The position numbers and the translations under genes were made by a program. From the NCBI RefSeq assembly GCF_001577835.2, contig NC_029516.1:65998595-66062594 (forward strand): a stretch of DNA of 64,000 nucleotides. Direction: 5' to 3'. This DNA comes from Coturnix japonica. Lineage: Eukaryota > Chordata > Aves > Galliformes > Phasianidae. The notes under the pieces are model-generated. The model saw nothing but the letters and a program-made list of their open reading frames with translations. It was not told the origin of the DNA and searched no databases. This document shows positions 13,676-29,270 of this stretch, piece by piece (within the stretch, counting starts at the first letter, position 1; each line of letters opens with the position of its first letter).

Positions 13676-15351
13676 AAAATCTTTCCATTATGTTGCATTG
13701 ATTCAAGGCCTCTATGGCAACTGCAAGAATATTTTGGGCTTAATGCACTTAGGTGCAAGCTTTTAGATATCAAAGGGAAAAAAATAAGCAGGTCCATAAA
13801 AAGAGAGGATATATATTCCCTGAAAGCATTTTAGATGAAGAAAAATAAGAAAGGTCATCTGGGGGAGGATTGCCTGTTGAATCTGAAGATCTTACCCAAC
13901 ATACAAAGTACTTCATTTCAGAAATCAACTTCATCTGTCATAAAAAGTGTTGTGGCTTTTTGTACTCTTAATTCCATTCATTAACTTAAAACCTCTACAA
14001 CCTGAAAGCTTTACAACGAAGCTGAACAATTAAAGTAACTCTATAGTCAATTGATTTAAAACATGTCCTGAAAAGTAAGCAATTAGTCAGCACTTCTAGA
14101 AGGCACTAAAAATTCCTTTTCGTGAACAATACGCATAGAAGTGAGAAAAAAGTTTTGATAGTGCTTCCTAAGAATAAAGCTCATCTAGTTGTCTAAAGAG
14201 TAATTTGGGAACAACTTTCATGATGATCATGAAGATTCTTCCCTAAGGACAAAAGGGCTGTAAAAGTTAATAAAATGCGAAAAACAGCAGCACAAATTTA
14301 CTATACTGCATTTTCACGCAGTACTTGCTTGAGAATCTGAATACATATGGCATGTTTTATTTGTTTATAAACACACACACAAGTAGAAAAATCTCTTTGT
14401 CACTTGGTCTACTTTCATGCAAGTAATTCCTAACATGCTGCTCTTTTGCACACATGGTAGTCTATCACCAGGTTTTCCCCTGGCAAAAGTTAACAACAAA
14501 GTGTATGTGTTATTCACAGTTACTGATCTTCTTAACAGGGTATTATGTTCAACACCAGTCAGTAAAAAACAACTTCAGAAAGGACAACAAGCATCCAGAA
14601 GCCTTCCTGAAACAGCTCTGAAAATCCTCAATCCACTGCAAAAGAAGGCTGAAGAAGCACCCCGATCCTGCTTCATCTAAGGTTGCTTCTCTCCCCTGGT
14701 ACACGCACAACATTTCATTGACTGCCAAGACGACAAAATGGGAAAATATAAAATAAATTGCACTCCATGAAGAAGAGAAATAAGAAGCTTAGACCTAAAA
14801 ACATATACAGGAGATGATCGGTAAGAAGACTACAGACATTTTAGATTCTGATGACTTCTTAGACGAAAATATCAGAGTAAAATGTCAGACTTGGAGGCCG
14901 TGTCACAACTATGAATTGAGCAGTTTTTTCCATTAGTAAATGTATTAGTGATTGCAAACAGACATGGGCAGCAAGTCCAATTTCTACACTGGTATTTCAC
15001 AGTTACATATACAACCTCACACACAATTAACAGATGGTTTGGCAGTGGCGGCAAAGGTTACCCACACCAGTTACTCTTCAATACCATTATTGCTGCTGTA
15101 AGCATGCTCTGGAAGAGAACCACAATGTTCCTCAGAACTACCACAACAGTACTGAGCAGAGACTTTAAGAGAATGATGGCTAGGTATCCTACAGCTCACA
15201 ACTTGCTGAAAAGATCTTCATTTTCTCCCTACACAAAACACTGCCTAGAGAACATACTATTCATTACTGCATATTTGTGCTAGCTAATACTATTCTTCAC
15301 ATTATATTTTAAAGTAGGCATTCTCTGTTTTCAGTAAGATAGATGCGCATA

Positions 15352-15475
15352 ATCATAGAATCATAGAATTACCCAGGTTGGAAAAGAACTCAAAGATCAT
15401 CAAGTCCAACCGCAGCCTAACCATAGTACCCTAACTCTAACACCCTCTGCTAAATCATATCCCTTAATAATATAC
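15352..15475 (-). mobile_element. CR1 LINE 3'-end fragment
   Basis: The tail reads 'atcatagaatcatagaatta' on the plus strand, the complement of the CR1 terminal repeat. It is followed by 'ggttggaaaagaactcaaag' and 'atcaagtccaacc'. The 'cctaaccatagtaccctaac' block is shared with the copy at 26742, so the two belong to the same subfamily. Only about 120 bases remain. Confidence 0.92.
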
Positions 15476-17495
15476 ATATTTAACCAAGTCCCAAATATAT
15501 ATGTAGATTCTGGTATTTAATTCAACTGGATTATGAAATACTTTGGATTAACTATGTTTGTCAAATGAACTTTAACAAAAAAAAAAATAAAAATTGAACT
15601 TGTGAGAAAAAAATCATACTGTAAAATTTGCTGCTAAATAATGTAATGGCTCGGTGAGACCTCATAAATCTTTCTTTGGAATAATCATCAATTGTGAATA
15701 AAAGGAGATGGACTGAACTGCAGGAAAATGAAAGGGATTTTGCTTTTCCAAGTTTCAGATCTTATTAGCTATTTTTATGGTTCATCCCTGCCAGACAACA
15801 GTGTGTAATCTAAATATATTTACAGGGCTAAAAAGGTGTAAATATTAGAGGTGTGTACACAAGTACAGTCTGGTGCTTTAATTATTTATGTAAGGAACAA
15901 ATATACCCCTGTACTGAGGTTACCTTTCCATTCAGTTGTCAAAGTCTAGGGGAAATATATTTATTAAAAGCAGAAATACTTGCTGCCATAAAGCTGCACA
16001 CAAAAACCGCAGTTGTTTGGTTCTATTTTTGTTTTTGTTTTTTTAATCAACGGTATGGTAAGGCAAAGTGGATATATCACTGGATTACCATCCTGTCTCA
16101 CTAAAACATACTTTTCAAATAACAGCTGACAAACTGGCTTACAGAAGAAAACAAAATCTCTTCCTTCAATTACAGCATTTTTTAATTTTTTTTTTTTTAT
16201 AAAAGCAAACAAACAATCAGAAAACAAACCGCAGACATATTGAAATGTTTGTGCCTATTGATTTAACAGATCATCAGTATGGAAAAAGAAAAGTTCTCTT
16301 TACCTTTGATCTATTTCACTCTTTTCATTGGAATTTCTCTTTAAGTATTTTGAAAGACTGCAAGAGTACACAATCACCTAGTTTTGATCACTGAACATAT
16401 TCCTATGTGTACATGGAAAATACAAATACTCAAAAAGACCAACTGGCTTGTCAAGTGTTATTCGTAACTAGTAAGAACCACTGTCTCTCTATCTGTTAAA
16501 ACAAAAACATTTTGACTGTATTTTTGCTCCTTTATCTCCCATCTTTGGGATGGTGGGTGGAATGGGCATGAATACATGAATACATCTTTTCTTGTACCCT
16601 TAAATGGTCCTAGAATCTAGTAGAAACCATGCCATCATCAGCTCTGATTTATAAGTAGTAAACAAATTGGGGGGGGGAGGAAGGATAGTATAAATATCTA
16701 TACAGATTCATAAGGATCTATTAATAAGATTACACAACATCAAGGATATTCCATTAATCTTTCACACTCCTGAGCCAGTCACCTCACGACAGGTGCACAC
16801 AGCTGGTAACCTCAAAGTCACCATTTACAAGTATCACCAAAAAGGCCACTGAATTTTTCATTACTGGCAACCACAGCTCATTCCCAAGAACAAAGCCAAA
16901 AGACGATACTTTAAGTCACACACAGAGACTGAAACTAGAAGAATTAAACTTGTTCTAGAATGGGTTAATGCAAAACACAGGGTTTTTTTAACCAAAAGTT
17001 CCCTGTAGAGTGAGATGATGAACTTCCCTATAAACTTTGCTTAGATGATAAAGCATGTCAAAATACGTCCTCCAAAATGTTATTAATGTAGTCTATTTTT
17101 CCCTGCTGTTTTCAGGAAGCATAAATATTAGCGATGAACAAAGACCTCCAGCTTGATGCTGCAGTGAGACACAAGTCTGACAACTTGATTTTTTTTTTCA
17201 AGCAGATTACATCTGTTTTCACCTTGGAACTTCCACGTTTATGTTCATCATCTTCACTACAGCCAAAATAAGCTTCTCCTATTCTTGAACGTCTGATGAC
17301 TTCTACTTGTTTGCTGACATGAACATAATTTCAGAAGTATAAATTATTTTCAAATCACAGCAATAGAGAAATAAATAACACAAAATGAGTTAGAATACAT
17401 TCAACCACAGCACCACCAATTATTTAAAATCATTCAGCATGCAACTAGCAGCGAAAGTGTTCAGGTTTGAAACCATTTCATTTAACAAAGACTTA

Positions 17496-17960
<465 letters not shown>

Positions 17961-20900
17961 TTATGGCCTTATGTGCCATTGTCATGAAACTAGCAATTCA
18001 AAGGGGAGGGGGGAAGAAAGAGGAGGGGAAGAAGACATTTTATGGTTTAACCGAAAAGACAGACTCCAAGCCTTTCAACAGTACTACAACTCAAGATGGT
18101 AACTTCGTAATGCACTGCTCGTTATTCTGGGTTCTGCATTATTAAAATTAGATTAAAGGAGAAGGCAAAGAACAAAGAAAATGGAGGTTTGAAGTGCCCA
18201 AATGACACTACTCTGTAAAGGAGGCTACTTAAATAAGAATATGAAAGATGAAGATATAGTAGCTCTACATGCAGTCGGTGCTTGCCCATCAGAGCAAAGA
18301 TTCAATATTTTTTGTCCAGAATTTGCTAATATACACTCCACAACATTCAATAAAAATATAATACACATCAGGTCATCAAAGATGTCCCTGTGTAAATACT
18401 CTGAAATTATATATCTTAGGTACCTTTTACATATGATATACAAATATTCAATGAGTGTGCAGTGTGAGAGGAATGATGTTTTTGAGCATCAGTTCTAATT
18501 TGAAGAGGTAGGTAGAAAAATACACCCATAGAAACAGACTACAGCAAGTATTATAGAACTCAGCTCAACCACTCTTTACTTGCCTCCTGCATCAGTTTGT
18601 GTGATCTGTACATTTTTCATATAAATACCCAACAACAATTAATGGTAAGAACTAACTATGAGAAAGGTCTGGTTTTTAAAGGTAACATACCCTTTTAATT
18701 AAGCATGTCCTTAAGCACATGCTATAACATTATGAAAATTCCACTCATTCCTAGTTCAACAAAGGGTGAAGTAAAATACAGAGTTTTTACCACTATCAGT
18801 AAGCATACCTACCTTTCCCTACATTTCCCTGGACAGTGTAGCAGCAGAGGCACACAGCAGTACCTAGACACAAATTACAGTTGGCATGTTGTATATGCTT
18901 GTCTAGCTGTCACTACCCAGATTTAACAGAAATCCTCCAGATTTACTCATCAGTACAGGTAGGCATTTAGAATTCCTAGAAGGATGCATGTCCTAACAGA
19001 AAGGCCTGCATTTATATAGCCAGTGATGTGCACAACCAAACGCTGAGTGCTACATTGCCAAAGCAGATGCAATTCTTACATGAGAAACTCACAGTGAAAT
19101 TAGAAATACTAATGACTAATGAAAGCACACTACAGAAAACTCAAAAGTTAGTTTCCAAGATCAGACTATTACCCTCATTACCGCAAAACTGTTTATCAAA
19201 GGCAGCGCCATACTGGGAGCAGCCAAGTCAACTTAAAAGTTCCTTAATGTACCTCCAACTCCAAAACTTACACAAATGCTGCTGGATGTTTGGAAGCTAT
19301 TTTCTTTCTTTTTCTAATTTTTTTTTTCCCCTCTCCTTTTTGAAAACTAAATTTTTCAGTCTGCCTGAATTCAGAAACACTGACTTGAAATTGATTCCTG
19401 TCAAATGTTAGAAGTTTCAGATGGAAAGCTACCTGACTAGCTTGAGGGAGGTGCTTTTTTGCAGGAATATTCAATTTGTATTCCCTGCTCCAGAAAGCAA
19501 ATATTTATTGTGCAGCAAAATACTCAGTTTAAAGATTATAATTCACTGCAGAAAGAATAGACACCTTTAAATGAAAGAGCTGAAACCTTTTATTAAGTGT
19601 GTTTATTACCTTACTTTGCTATCACCTTCCTTTCTCTGCATAGTTTCCCATCCCCCAAAGATTTAAGCCAAATCACATTAGTTTCCTTTAAGTGTGGGTT
19701 GCTTACAAAGACTGCATTTTCAAGGAAAATACAAACAAACAAAAAACGCTATTTAGTAAATTGGAAGTGGTAAGAAACAGATATGCAATATAAACACCTA
19801 CTTTTTAAACCTTGCATACAACTGTAACTTAAAAGATCCAGTTAATAGCCAGCTCAGTGTCACCCAGCACACCATAGTACTGTGTGCAGCCAACTGGCAG
19901 AGCTTGCTGTAATAAGACAGCATGCCCAGCATTTGAAAAAAGGTAAATCCACACACAAATGAGTACAGGCTCCATTATTATGTACAACACGGAGCAAGAG
20001 TCCCCATGCACACAGCATGCAATGAATTGGAACACCAGGCATGTCAAGTGTAATCACTGAGGCCTGAAGGCACTGCTGAGCCTAACACAGCTGCCTTGCA
20101 TAGGTTATTCACTCCTTGCTGGTGCTCAGAGCCGGCTGAGGAGCAGCCAGAGAAAACATCCTTTTCATGAATGATAGCAGTGATTTGAATGACAGCTCAG
20201 AAGAAGCTCAGCTACACATCAGATGAGCAGCTTCATGCAGATTGATTCAAAGCCACAACTTGTAACACATTCCACAGGGCTGGCAAATGAGGATATTAAG
20301 CTTTCCAATTTGTTGCAACATTCAGGAATGAAATACATATCACCAAAATAATAAAAAACAGGTTATTTCCCCCACCTCTCCAACCCTTCCTAGAAAATAT
20401 GAAGGCTCTAATATCCTATAAAATTTAATTATTGAAGTTGGCAGTGTTAATTCTCTGCTTTTTACTTGACTGAAACAGCAATGCCAAAGAGAAATGCAGA
20501 AGATTCCATCCTGCTCCACATAACTCGCTCTAAACAGAGTACAGGACCCAAAGATGCTTTCTTGAATGACAGGAACTATACTAATAACCTAGGGGAAGAA
20601 ATCCAAGAGAAGCTACTTTCAAAGCAAGGGAACTATTTTAAACTTTAAGCTATGACGGGATAGAGATACAATTTGAATGTACCTCTTTTTCTTTTAAAAG
20701 AAGTCTTCTAATATGTTTCTCTTTTCCTTTCTCTTTACATCATAAATATGCATTTTAATTGCATCAAACTATAAGACATTGAAAAGAAGCACTCACACTT
20801 AAAGGGAAAGGAAAAACACCTTAGCAATCAGTAGCAGAAATCACAGCAAAGTTGCCAGGTTATCTACCACCTGAGAGATTTACCTGTAGTTTATTCTTCT

Positions 20901-23900
20901 AACTAAAGTAACCAGGGTTTCAAAATAGCTTTTGTTTGTACCAGCCAGCAAGAACAAATGTTTGCTCAGAGCCCACAAAAAGTTACATCTGAACCACAAC
21001 AAAAACTGTAGCTTAAAAATCCCACAGCCCATAGGATGTAAAGTGGTGAACCAATTAAAAAAAATAATCATTTTAACAGATAAAAAACACTTCAAGTTTC
21101 TTTTTTCTTTTTCAATTGAGAGGTAATTATAGTCTATCAGAATCTGTCATACTTTCAACTTGTCCAGTTGCCTGTTCCGTAAGTTCCTGTTTGCTCCTTT
21201 TCTACTTCCAATGATCCATGACACCTCTTAGTGTCACAAGATCAATGTTATCTTCAACAGGCTCATTTCTCTTGTACTCATGGTAATTCAGCCTAGTTAG
21301 GGCAATTAACATCAATTCATTTTCCTCACCCCCCTTTTTCAATGCATTTCCAAACCTTGGCAATGCTGTTCTTCCACCTCGCCTAGCTACAAGGCCCACT
21401 CCCAAGCTAATTTAATAAATCAGCAAAACGTTTGCCTTGGTTAGTGAGTTGAATCACCTCAAAAGAGTTTCAGCAGACTCAGAAGTGAACACGAGGCAAG
21501 CAACAGGGTGCTAAGAGGGAAGCAGATCCCCCCATCCTCCTGGCAGCCCTGATCCAGATGAGACTGCAGCAAGAGCCTTCCCCTCAGCTCCAGTTCCCAC
21601 TGTAGGTCTTCAGCCCCCCTTCTGCATTGGCACTAGCACTCAGACAGCATCACAGCAAGATAATGCAGGCAGTTAAACTAGCAGAAAGCCACCTTACTCC
21701 TTCCTCATCTATTTTTTGCCAGTTATCAGCTCGAATGAAATCAGATAAATGTAAATACTAGTACAACAGGGTGAGTCAGGATAACATCATCTTTGACAGA
21801 TTAGCTGAACCAGTTGTTTGTGAACCTCCAATTCAGGAACAAGACCTTCCAGACTAGAGGTGTCCACTGTAGTTTGTGGCAACCTCCACCAGAATCCCAG
21901 CACTGCCAGTCATGCTGGGCAAATGTTCACGCATGGAAAGAAGTATCCAGACAGGAAGGCACTGCTAATAGTCGTTACAGTGGAAGATGATGTCTTCAGA
22001 TTGGAAAAAAAAATCCCCCTCTTCCACATATTGGTGAAGAAATCTGAGCATTTGAAGGTACTTAACACAGTTCACTGACACTAGGACACAAACACGACAA
22101 GTGGAAGAAAGGAGACACAGTGGTGAGACACACCAAACAGCCATGCACTCTCTTGGATAAGGCACAGGAAGCACAAGGAATTTGCCAGACACCTTGATGG
22201 AAAAACATGCACCCACAACCAGACCACACGGGAAAGAAAAGCAAGGAAGTAGGTACAGATAACCAGCAAAGATCATTAGCTGCAACTTCCTCAAATCTGT
22301 TGTGTACAGAAAATTCTTGGTATGTACTACAATCCTCCCCTTTCCCATGATGTCTCACAGATAGCCAATAAAAGAACATACAACAAATTCTCTTGGAGGT
22401 GAGCATTTAGGTACAGTGAATGGAGTGCTCTCCTCTGTCTGAACCTCCTTACTCTCACAAATATAGCTGCAAAACATTGCAGGCAGCCAGACTTGAGGAA
22501 ATTAACCTGAGGCAGCCCAAGCTTGATGGAGGAGTTTAGAAGGTCTTTAGAAGACCTAAAGCATATTTCACATCCTAAAGCCATCCAAGGAGGTGACAAC
22601 TCTGAAGGTCAGAGGAACAGGCAGGCTTGCCAATGGATGGGAAGAGTGAGAACACCAGTGCCAAAGCAAAGACACCAAACAGCAGCAATGGCACTTGGAT
22701 TCCGCAACAAGTCTCTACTGGACTCTGGCCAGACAGGAGCTGTTGGGACCAAGACAATGCAGGCAAGACTTGGTTGATATGCTGAATTTGTCCTGCTGAC
22801 AGCAGCCTAGGATGAACGGAGAGCTATGTTGCCTGGCCAGACCTTTGCTTTCAGCCACATATAAAGCTATGATTTTAAAGAGGAGACCCAAAGTGGCAAG
22901 CAAATAAAGGTGATATGACAGCAGCATAACACACTCCCCTTGGACTACAGACTCCAGAAAGGAAAAAGGTTTATAGATGTATGACCACGTAGCACCACAA
23001 TCCACGTTAACATCTGAAGAACCTCATCAAAACACTTCCTGCTTCTTCAAGCATCTTCATAACCTCCCTTTGCCACTCCTCCAGTTTCTCTAACAGTTGT
23101 CAGAACATCGTGTGATACTGCAGAAGTAAACTTCTCTAGTTTACTGGAAACACCTCAATATAAACTGTTAAATGAAGACGTTAACCCACACATACACTGC
23201 TGCAGAGCATCTCCCGCTTGCAAAGTATGTTTCTGCACGTACTTTTGCTCATGCAGAAAAAATAAATCTTATTTTGCCTCACTTTAACAACTAGAGCCCT
23301 ACATCTGAATAGGGATAATATTTTGCAGTTCAAACTAGAAGCCATATGAAGACAAATAAGATAATACTGAAATATATCCATCATTATTTCCTATGGAGCT
23401 ACTAAAAGTAAGAAAATCAAGAAGCTTTTATCAAATCACTCCTGACACAGTCCAAAGGCTGTAATCCGTTTAAGACCCTCCACTAAATTAGAACACATAG
23501 ACACTATGCAGGGATGGGTAACAGAGGCAGTCAATTTCAAAGCACCAAGGGAAGCTGAGGACCATAACATATGCCTGGAACACGTACCAGGCTGATGAGA
23601 ATACTCCAAAGCCTGCTGCTAGCCTGGAATGATTGCAATCCACATGGTTGTCCAGCCTGGGCAGCACAACTCTGTGGGGATATACATCCAGCTGAGAGCA
23701 GCTGGGGGATTCACCTGGACTTCTAACAGCTCCCATAGAGGCAAAAACCCACACAGCAAGCAGCACCGCCGGTCTACCTTCAAACCAACATTTTCCACAC
23801 TGACACAAAGTTCACAGTCATTGAGCTACCCTCAGACAACTTTGCCAGTGATTTATCCCAGCTGGCATGCCCAGCCTCTATGGTGTTTTTCTTAATATTT

Positions 23901-24469
23901 CTTGAAGCATGTTTCATCAGGTTAAACAAAAACCAAACCAAAATACTCCTTAATTTTTTATTTTATTTTTAATAATTTAAGTGCTATCAGGAAGCTGCAG
24001 CAAAGCACAACCTCAGAATTTAGCAGAGAAGAGCTGAGAGGAGATCTGGATGACCAAACAGGAAAGTTGTCAGCGCTACTAAGTGCAGCACAAGAGCAAG
24101 CAGTATCTCTCAGCTGCACCACAAACATGCAACTGATGGGAAAGGGGAGGCAGCATCACTGCCCCAGAGCGATGCCATAGCTGCTCCTCTAAAAGTTTTC
24201 ATTAAACAACGTATCTGCTCTCTGGTGATACTTCAGATTGTGCTTCCCAGGTTAAGCTTGGTGAATAGCAGCATTATCAGTGCATCTGTCATAATAGAAA
24301 CGAGAAGAAAGTGGAAACAAAATACTTGGAGTACAAGCTTGAAGTTAAAACTTCCATCAGCCAAAAGGAATTCAAACCAAAAGTGCATTTTAAACACAGT
24401 CTTAAGACCACATCAATTGTAGTACAGACTATTAAATGGTGATTCCAGTTGAAATAGTCAGTAAGTATA

Positions 24470-24548
24470 ATAATACAACTAATATACAACTAATATACAA
24501 CTAATATACAACTAATATACAACTAATATACAACTAATATACAACTAA
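24470..24548 (+). repeat. 11-bp AT-rich minisatellite
   Basis: Six perfect head-to-tail copies of AATATACAACT (24481-24546) are preceded by one imperfect copy and run into a short AT-rich tail. The array is in LRP6 intron 1. Confidence 0.93.
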
Positions 24549-26741
24549 CATATATAAAACCCACCACTAACAAGAACCCATAAACACACAAACAATAACA
24601 ACAAAAACCCTAGAATTATGAACATTAACAATTTACCATATAGGTAAAGGTGAGACTCAGCTATGTTTCTGAATCACCAGAACAGCAATGCATTTCCCAA
24701 ACGAACATAAAAAGAATCACTAAAACATTTACAGGTAATTTTTTCCCACTCTTCCACTGTTCTTAATTTTAATATTTCTACTCTATAATGTTTGTGTGAG
24801 ACAGAGATTCTTTGATTCCTGCAGCGTTAACATTTTAAGTAACGCTAACACTACGAGCACAAGCAAAAATTCTACTCCCTGTTTGGATAGAATAATAATG
24901 AAAGGAAAAACACCTGAAATTCTCAGTCACCTTCCACATATCCTTAACTTCCTGAACTCATGCAAACACATCTGCCACATTCTAGAACTGTTTGACAATG
25001 GATAGAGTAGAATGCTTAATACTGGGCTACTTTGGAGGCATAAGCATTAAAATAATAATAAAGAAAAAGGAAAAAAATGCACTTTTACTGTAGGAATGGA
25101 TCAAGTTAAAAAATAAATTAATTAAAAAAAAGCAGGAGAAAGAAGGGGAAAATAATAGTATCAGAGAATAAAAACAAATGATTTTTTGATCAAGCAAAAT
25201 TATATAGTTAGTTGATTAAGATTTTTCTGTGTCAGATACGATTACTACTCAAATCCGACATCAAGAGCTCACACATGGCCCTTATAAGCAGAATTAAAAC
25301 TCTAATCCCATTTCTGCCACATTTATTATATCACGAGGGAGTAGTTCTATTTAGGTAACGTGATCCTGTAACAAGATACTGAAAAAAGTCGGCATGAGTG
25401 CTGCAATTTTCCATGTCTGTTTATATTTAAAACATTTCTCTTATTGTTCTATTCATATAAATAGTGAAACTCAAAAAACATTCCATCTTCTTATGCTGAC
25501 ACATTTTCTCCAGCTTTTGTAACAGTTTGCAAAGGAAACATAATATTTCTAATCCATAGAACTTCTTAAGCTACACTTTGAGTGGAATGTTCTTAAAAAT
25601 ATACTGTAAATTAAACGCCAAAAAAACAAAGGTATTAAAGTATTCACATTGTGGTTGTAGGTCATTAGACCTAATACTGTTTCAAACCAGGTAGGCGACA
25701 GTGCCAACTGCTTTGAAATAAACAGGTCTGTAGCACGACAGTCGCCAGGATACAAAGAAAAGTCTATTTTTGTAGCCATAGTGCAGGGGGATAAAACAAC
25801 AAGGGAAAAAAAAAGGAGAAACAATAAGAAGTTCAGCAGTCAGACCAAGCAGACTAAGTCCTTTTGTCCGTGCAAAGTAAATAGGGAGCCTCATCACATA
25901 GTGAACCTCTTTCCATAAGTATTCACAAACTGCGAGAGTATCTACAAAGCTTGATAAAGGCTCTCTAACTGTTGACTTGCCTGCTAAATATAAATAGGAA
26001 AAAGTTGTTTAGGGTCGATAGTCAGCATTTACTGGCTACATTAATCCACTAGAGACACAATGCAATGCTTTCTCCTGAGCCTTGGACAACTACTGCAAAA
26101 GAAAGATGCAGCTTCTTCGTTTGGGTCAATACTCTGAAGCGTTAAACTCTGAAACTGCACCAGCTGGGTGTAAGTTGGTTAAGTCAAGGTTATTAAAGGG
26201 GAATCAATTTCTTTCACCTAATAAAGAGAGGTGCCAGCACATCCCCCTGAAAGAGCCATAACTACAACTGCTCAACTCACAAGTGTAGTCACAGAAAATT
26301 CATCACTTCCACAAGCTGACAAGCCACACTGTTCAGGTTCAATGCCTCATCTCCCACGCCAGCAATGCCAGCTACCTCATATGACCACACGCAACCATTC
26401 CCAAAGTCTGTGAGGTGCCTGCATCCACTCTCCTCATATCTTTCTGAGCAGCTTACACCACTAAGCCCATCTGTGGAACATTCCTGACCAAGGTAAACCA
26501 TGTTTCACTGGCAACAGTTCCTTTCAAGGTACAAATGGCCCTTCATGTGTCATCACAGGAGTGGGTGGCAGCACGGAATTTCACCAGCCACATACTTGTT
26601 ATGAACTAAGCCTGTCTCAGGTGAACTTGCAGATGAGCAAGGGCTCCCCAGCAGCAGGTCAGGCACGCAGATCTGACAGAACAGCTGGCTCCTCAAGAAG
26701 TAGCAGTATGCAACAATGTCCCCAAAAAGACTGCACAGAAT

Positions 26742-27090
26742 CATAGAATTACACAGGTTGGAAAAGGTCTCAAAGATCGTCAAGTCCAACCACAGCCTAA
26801 CCATAGTACCCTAACTCTAACAACCCTCTGCTAAATCATATCCCTGTGCACCACATCCAAATGCATCTTAAACACATCCAGGGATGGTGACTCAGCCACC
26901 TCCCTGCGGAGCCTATTCCAGTGTTTAACTACCCTTCCTGTAAAGAAGTGTTTCCTAACATCCAACCTAAACTTACCTTGGCACAACTTGAGGCCATTTC
27001 CCCTCATCCTGTCGCCTGTCACCAGTGAGAAGAGACTGGCATCTCTGGTATCACTCAACAACAGCACATACCCTTCCCTGTAGTACAAGG
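26742..27090 (-). mobile_element. CR1 LINE 3'-end fragment
   Basis: The plus strand begins at the CR1 tail (cagaatcatagaattacac). It continues through the complement of the 3' UTR and the end of the RT ORF. On the minus strand a relic ORF includes [20 protein letters not shown] and [13 protein letters not shown], typical CR1 C-terminal sequence. The element is 5'-truncated and lies in the sense direction of LRP6. It shares the 'cctaaccatagtaccctaac' block with the copy at 15352. Confidence 0.93.
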
Positions 27091-27797
27091 ATGTGGACGT
27101 CTTGAAGAAGCCACCAGCAAATCAACCCAAGCAGTTAGCATTTCATAGGAAATTAATGAGGTTAAATATGCTGAGGTAAAAGAATATAGTGTCTGAATCT
27201 GGAGACTGGCTGCCAGAAGAGATAAACGGTGACAGATCAGAAGCCGAGACTTGTTTCTCTGTTTTTTCTCTTACCCATTCCCTCAGAAGAAAGAATACTA
27301 TTTGTGCTCCACTGGATTTTAATTAGAAAGTAAAGCCCTTTATATATGCATTGTTGCTGATATTTTGAAGCTGGCATTTTTGACACGTGACATCATCATA
27401 AAGGTAGTTACATATGTCCAAAGGAATCAGATTTCTCCAGTTCCCAAAGGCAGAGTTTAAAATGTTCCTATGCTCCAGCTCTTGAGCTATATCTCTACCC
27501 ATATCTCTACTCATTCTATAACTTCCAGACAAATTCCCCCTATTATCTAGAACTCAAATGCAGATGTAACCCATTCAGAAGGGAAAAAAGGAAACCTGAT
27601 TAATGCTCCTCTAACCAGTGTTTTTGAGAAACACAAGAAAGATTTGACCCAAATATCTGTAGAGAACTCCCACTGAAGGACACAAGGAGCCCATCATCTT
27701 TATACACCTATGACTAGATCCACATACCCCACTGCTTCCTCATATCTCTGGCACATCTTGCCACAAACACTTCTTCCTGTCCTAATTTTTCTGTTAA

Positions 27798-27814
27798 AAT
27801 ATATATATATATTA
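27798..27814. repeat. Short (AT)n microsatellite
   Basis: A brief alternating AT run (aaatatatatatatatta) in LRP6 intron 1. Confidence 0.75.
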
Positions 27815-29236
27815 ATAAAAAAAATAAAGTTAAGGCAGTCTAATGAGAGCAAGCTATCAGAGAGATACAACTGCAAAAACTATTAAAACAATGCTGGATG
27901 TTTTATAACACCTTAGATAACACTAATTTTAGAATGTACTATGGAGAGATGAAAGAGGAAAATGCATTGGAAATCACAGCAGACAAAGTTGTGCTGATTT
28001 CTAAGGAATCACACAATGGAAAATGTGACTAGAAAACGGTCACTTTCCAACTCTGGGGAGAAAAACACCTCCAGTCAGATTAGCAAGACTTGAACATTAA
28101 ACTCTTCTTAACTATGTCCAAATTAGTCTATCTAAAACAATACAAAAAAGCAAAGCTGTTCTGCTTATCAAAAGGAAGTTATTCATAACAACAGATTCAA
28201 GCTCTCTTCTCTCTTCTCTTAGCTTTTAAAAGCCTAATACCAAAGAGACATTTTCAACTCTTCACTAACTGATTAGTTAATCAGCACAAAGGTCTGCAAC
28301 ATCCACTATAGTCTACACAAACATCATTGATAAGATCTCTATTCAAACAAGAGCTTTATGCACTTTCTGCACAATCAGGGCTTTAAAAAACAACAAACAA
28401 CAAACAAACAGCAATTGCGTGATGACTAGAGCTATTTCTGGGACAAAAGCAAGCCAAGAATACTTGGGAAGGTAGAACTACCTCTTTAACACTTTTTAAT
28501 AAGTTGAAACCTGTTTCACACTTATCTGTAGTTCCCTGACAGATGTGATGCCACTGCTACTGCCTCTTTGCAATTGCCAGTTACCTAACAAGAGCTTGAC
28601 TGGTTTCACAGCTGCCATGAAGAACACACAGAGTGACCAGAGGAAAGGTCTTACTGACTTGTCTGTCCAGATCCTAGAGGAGCAGCCTCAGGAAACACTG
28701 CTAAAGTTCAGAGTCCCCCAGATCAAACCAAAGACCAAGAGAGGAGCACAAAGGCCGGGCGGGTGAGACTGGGCAGATTCCAGGAAAGCAATCCCTTTCT
28801 CCTATCGTACAGCACAAGGGAGAAACAAATCAAAGAAACACATTCACACAAACCTCCACAGCCAGCTGTTGTGACATCAGCTCATCTCATACTAATCTAA
28901 ATAGCTGCCTTTGAATAGTCAGTATGGTCTGCTTATCACAGTTCTCAGATTACTCGACAGAAAGGTGCCTTGGGGTGTGCTTCCAGTTCTGGATCAGAAA
29001 GGTCCAGTACTTCTCCAAGTCCTTACTAGTTCATAAGGTACCACACTTCCAGGCTACCAGTTTTACCCCCTTCCAGACTGATAAGCCAGTTTTCTTGCAC
29101 TAATAATCACAGTTCAGTTGTAAGCCTCTGTCCATTTGTGTTGTGTTTGTTTTTGTTGTTGTTAAGTAAGAGCAGGGAGGCGAGCTCTCTAAACAGAGGA
29201 TGCTGTAATTCACAAACATATTTTCCAGGTTTCAGC

Positions 29237-29270
29237 CTCCAATGCTGAGTTTAAACTCCAATGCTGAGTT
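29237..29270 (+). repeat. 19-bp tandem duplication
   Basis: The 15-base core CTCCAATGCTGAGTT occurs at 29237-29251 and again at 29256-29270, giving a 19-base period with the second copy partial. It looks like replication slippage. Confidence 0.85.

Noticed and set aside
21965-22599. Cys-rich minus-strand ORFs of 90-127 residues in LRP6 intron 1
   Set aside because: Several frames overlap with similar lengths and none has a signal, domain or spacing of cysteines that I recognise.
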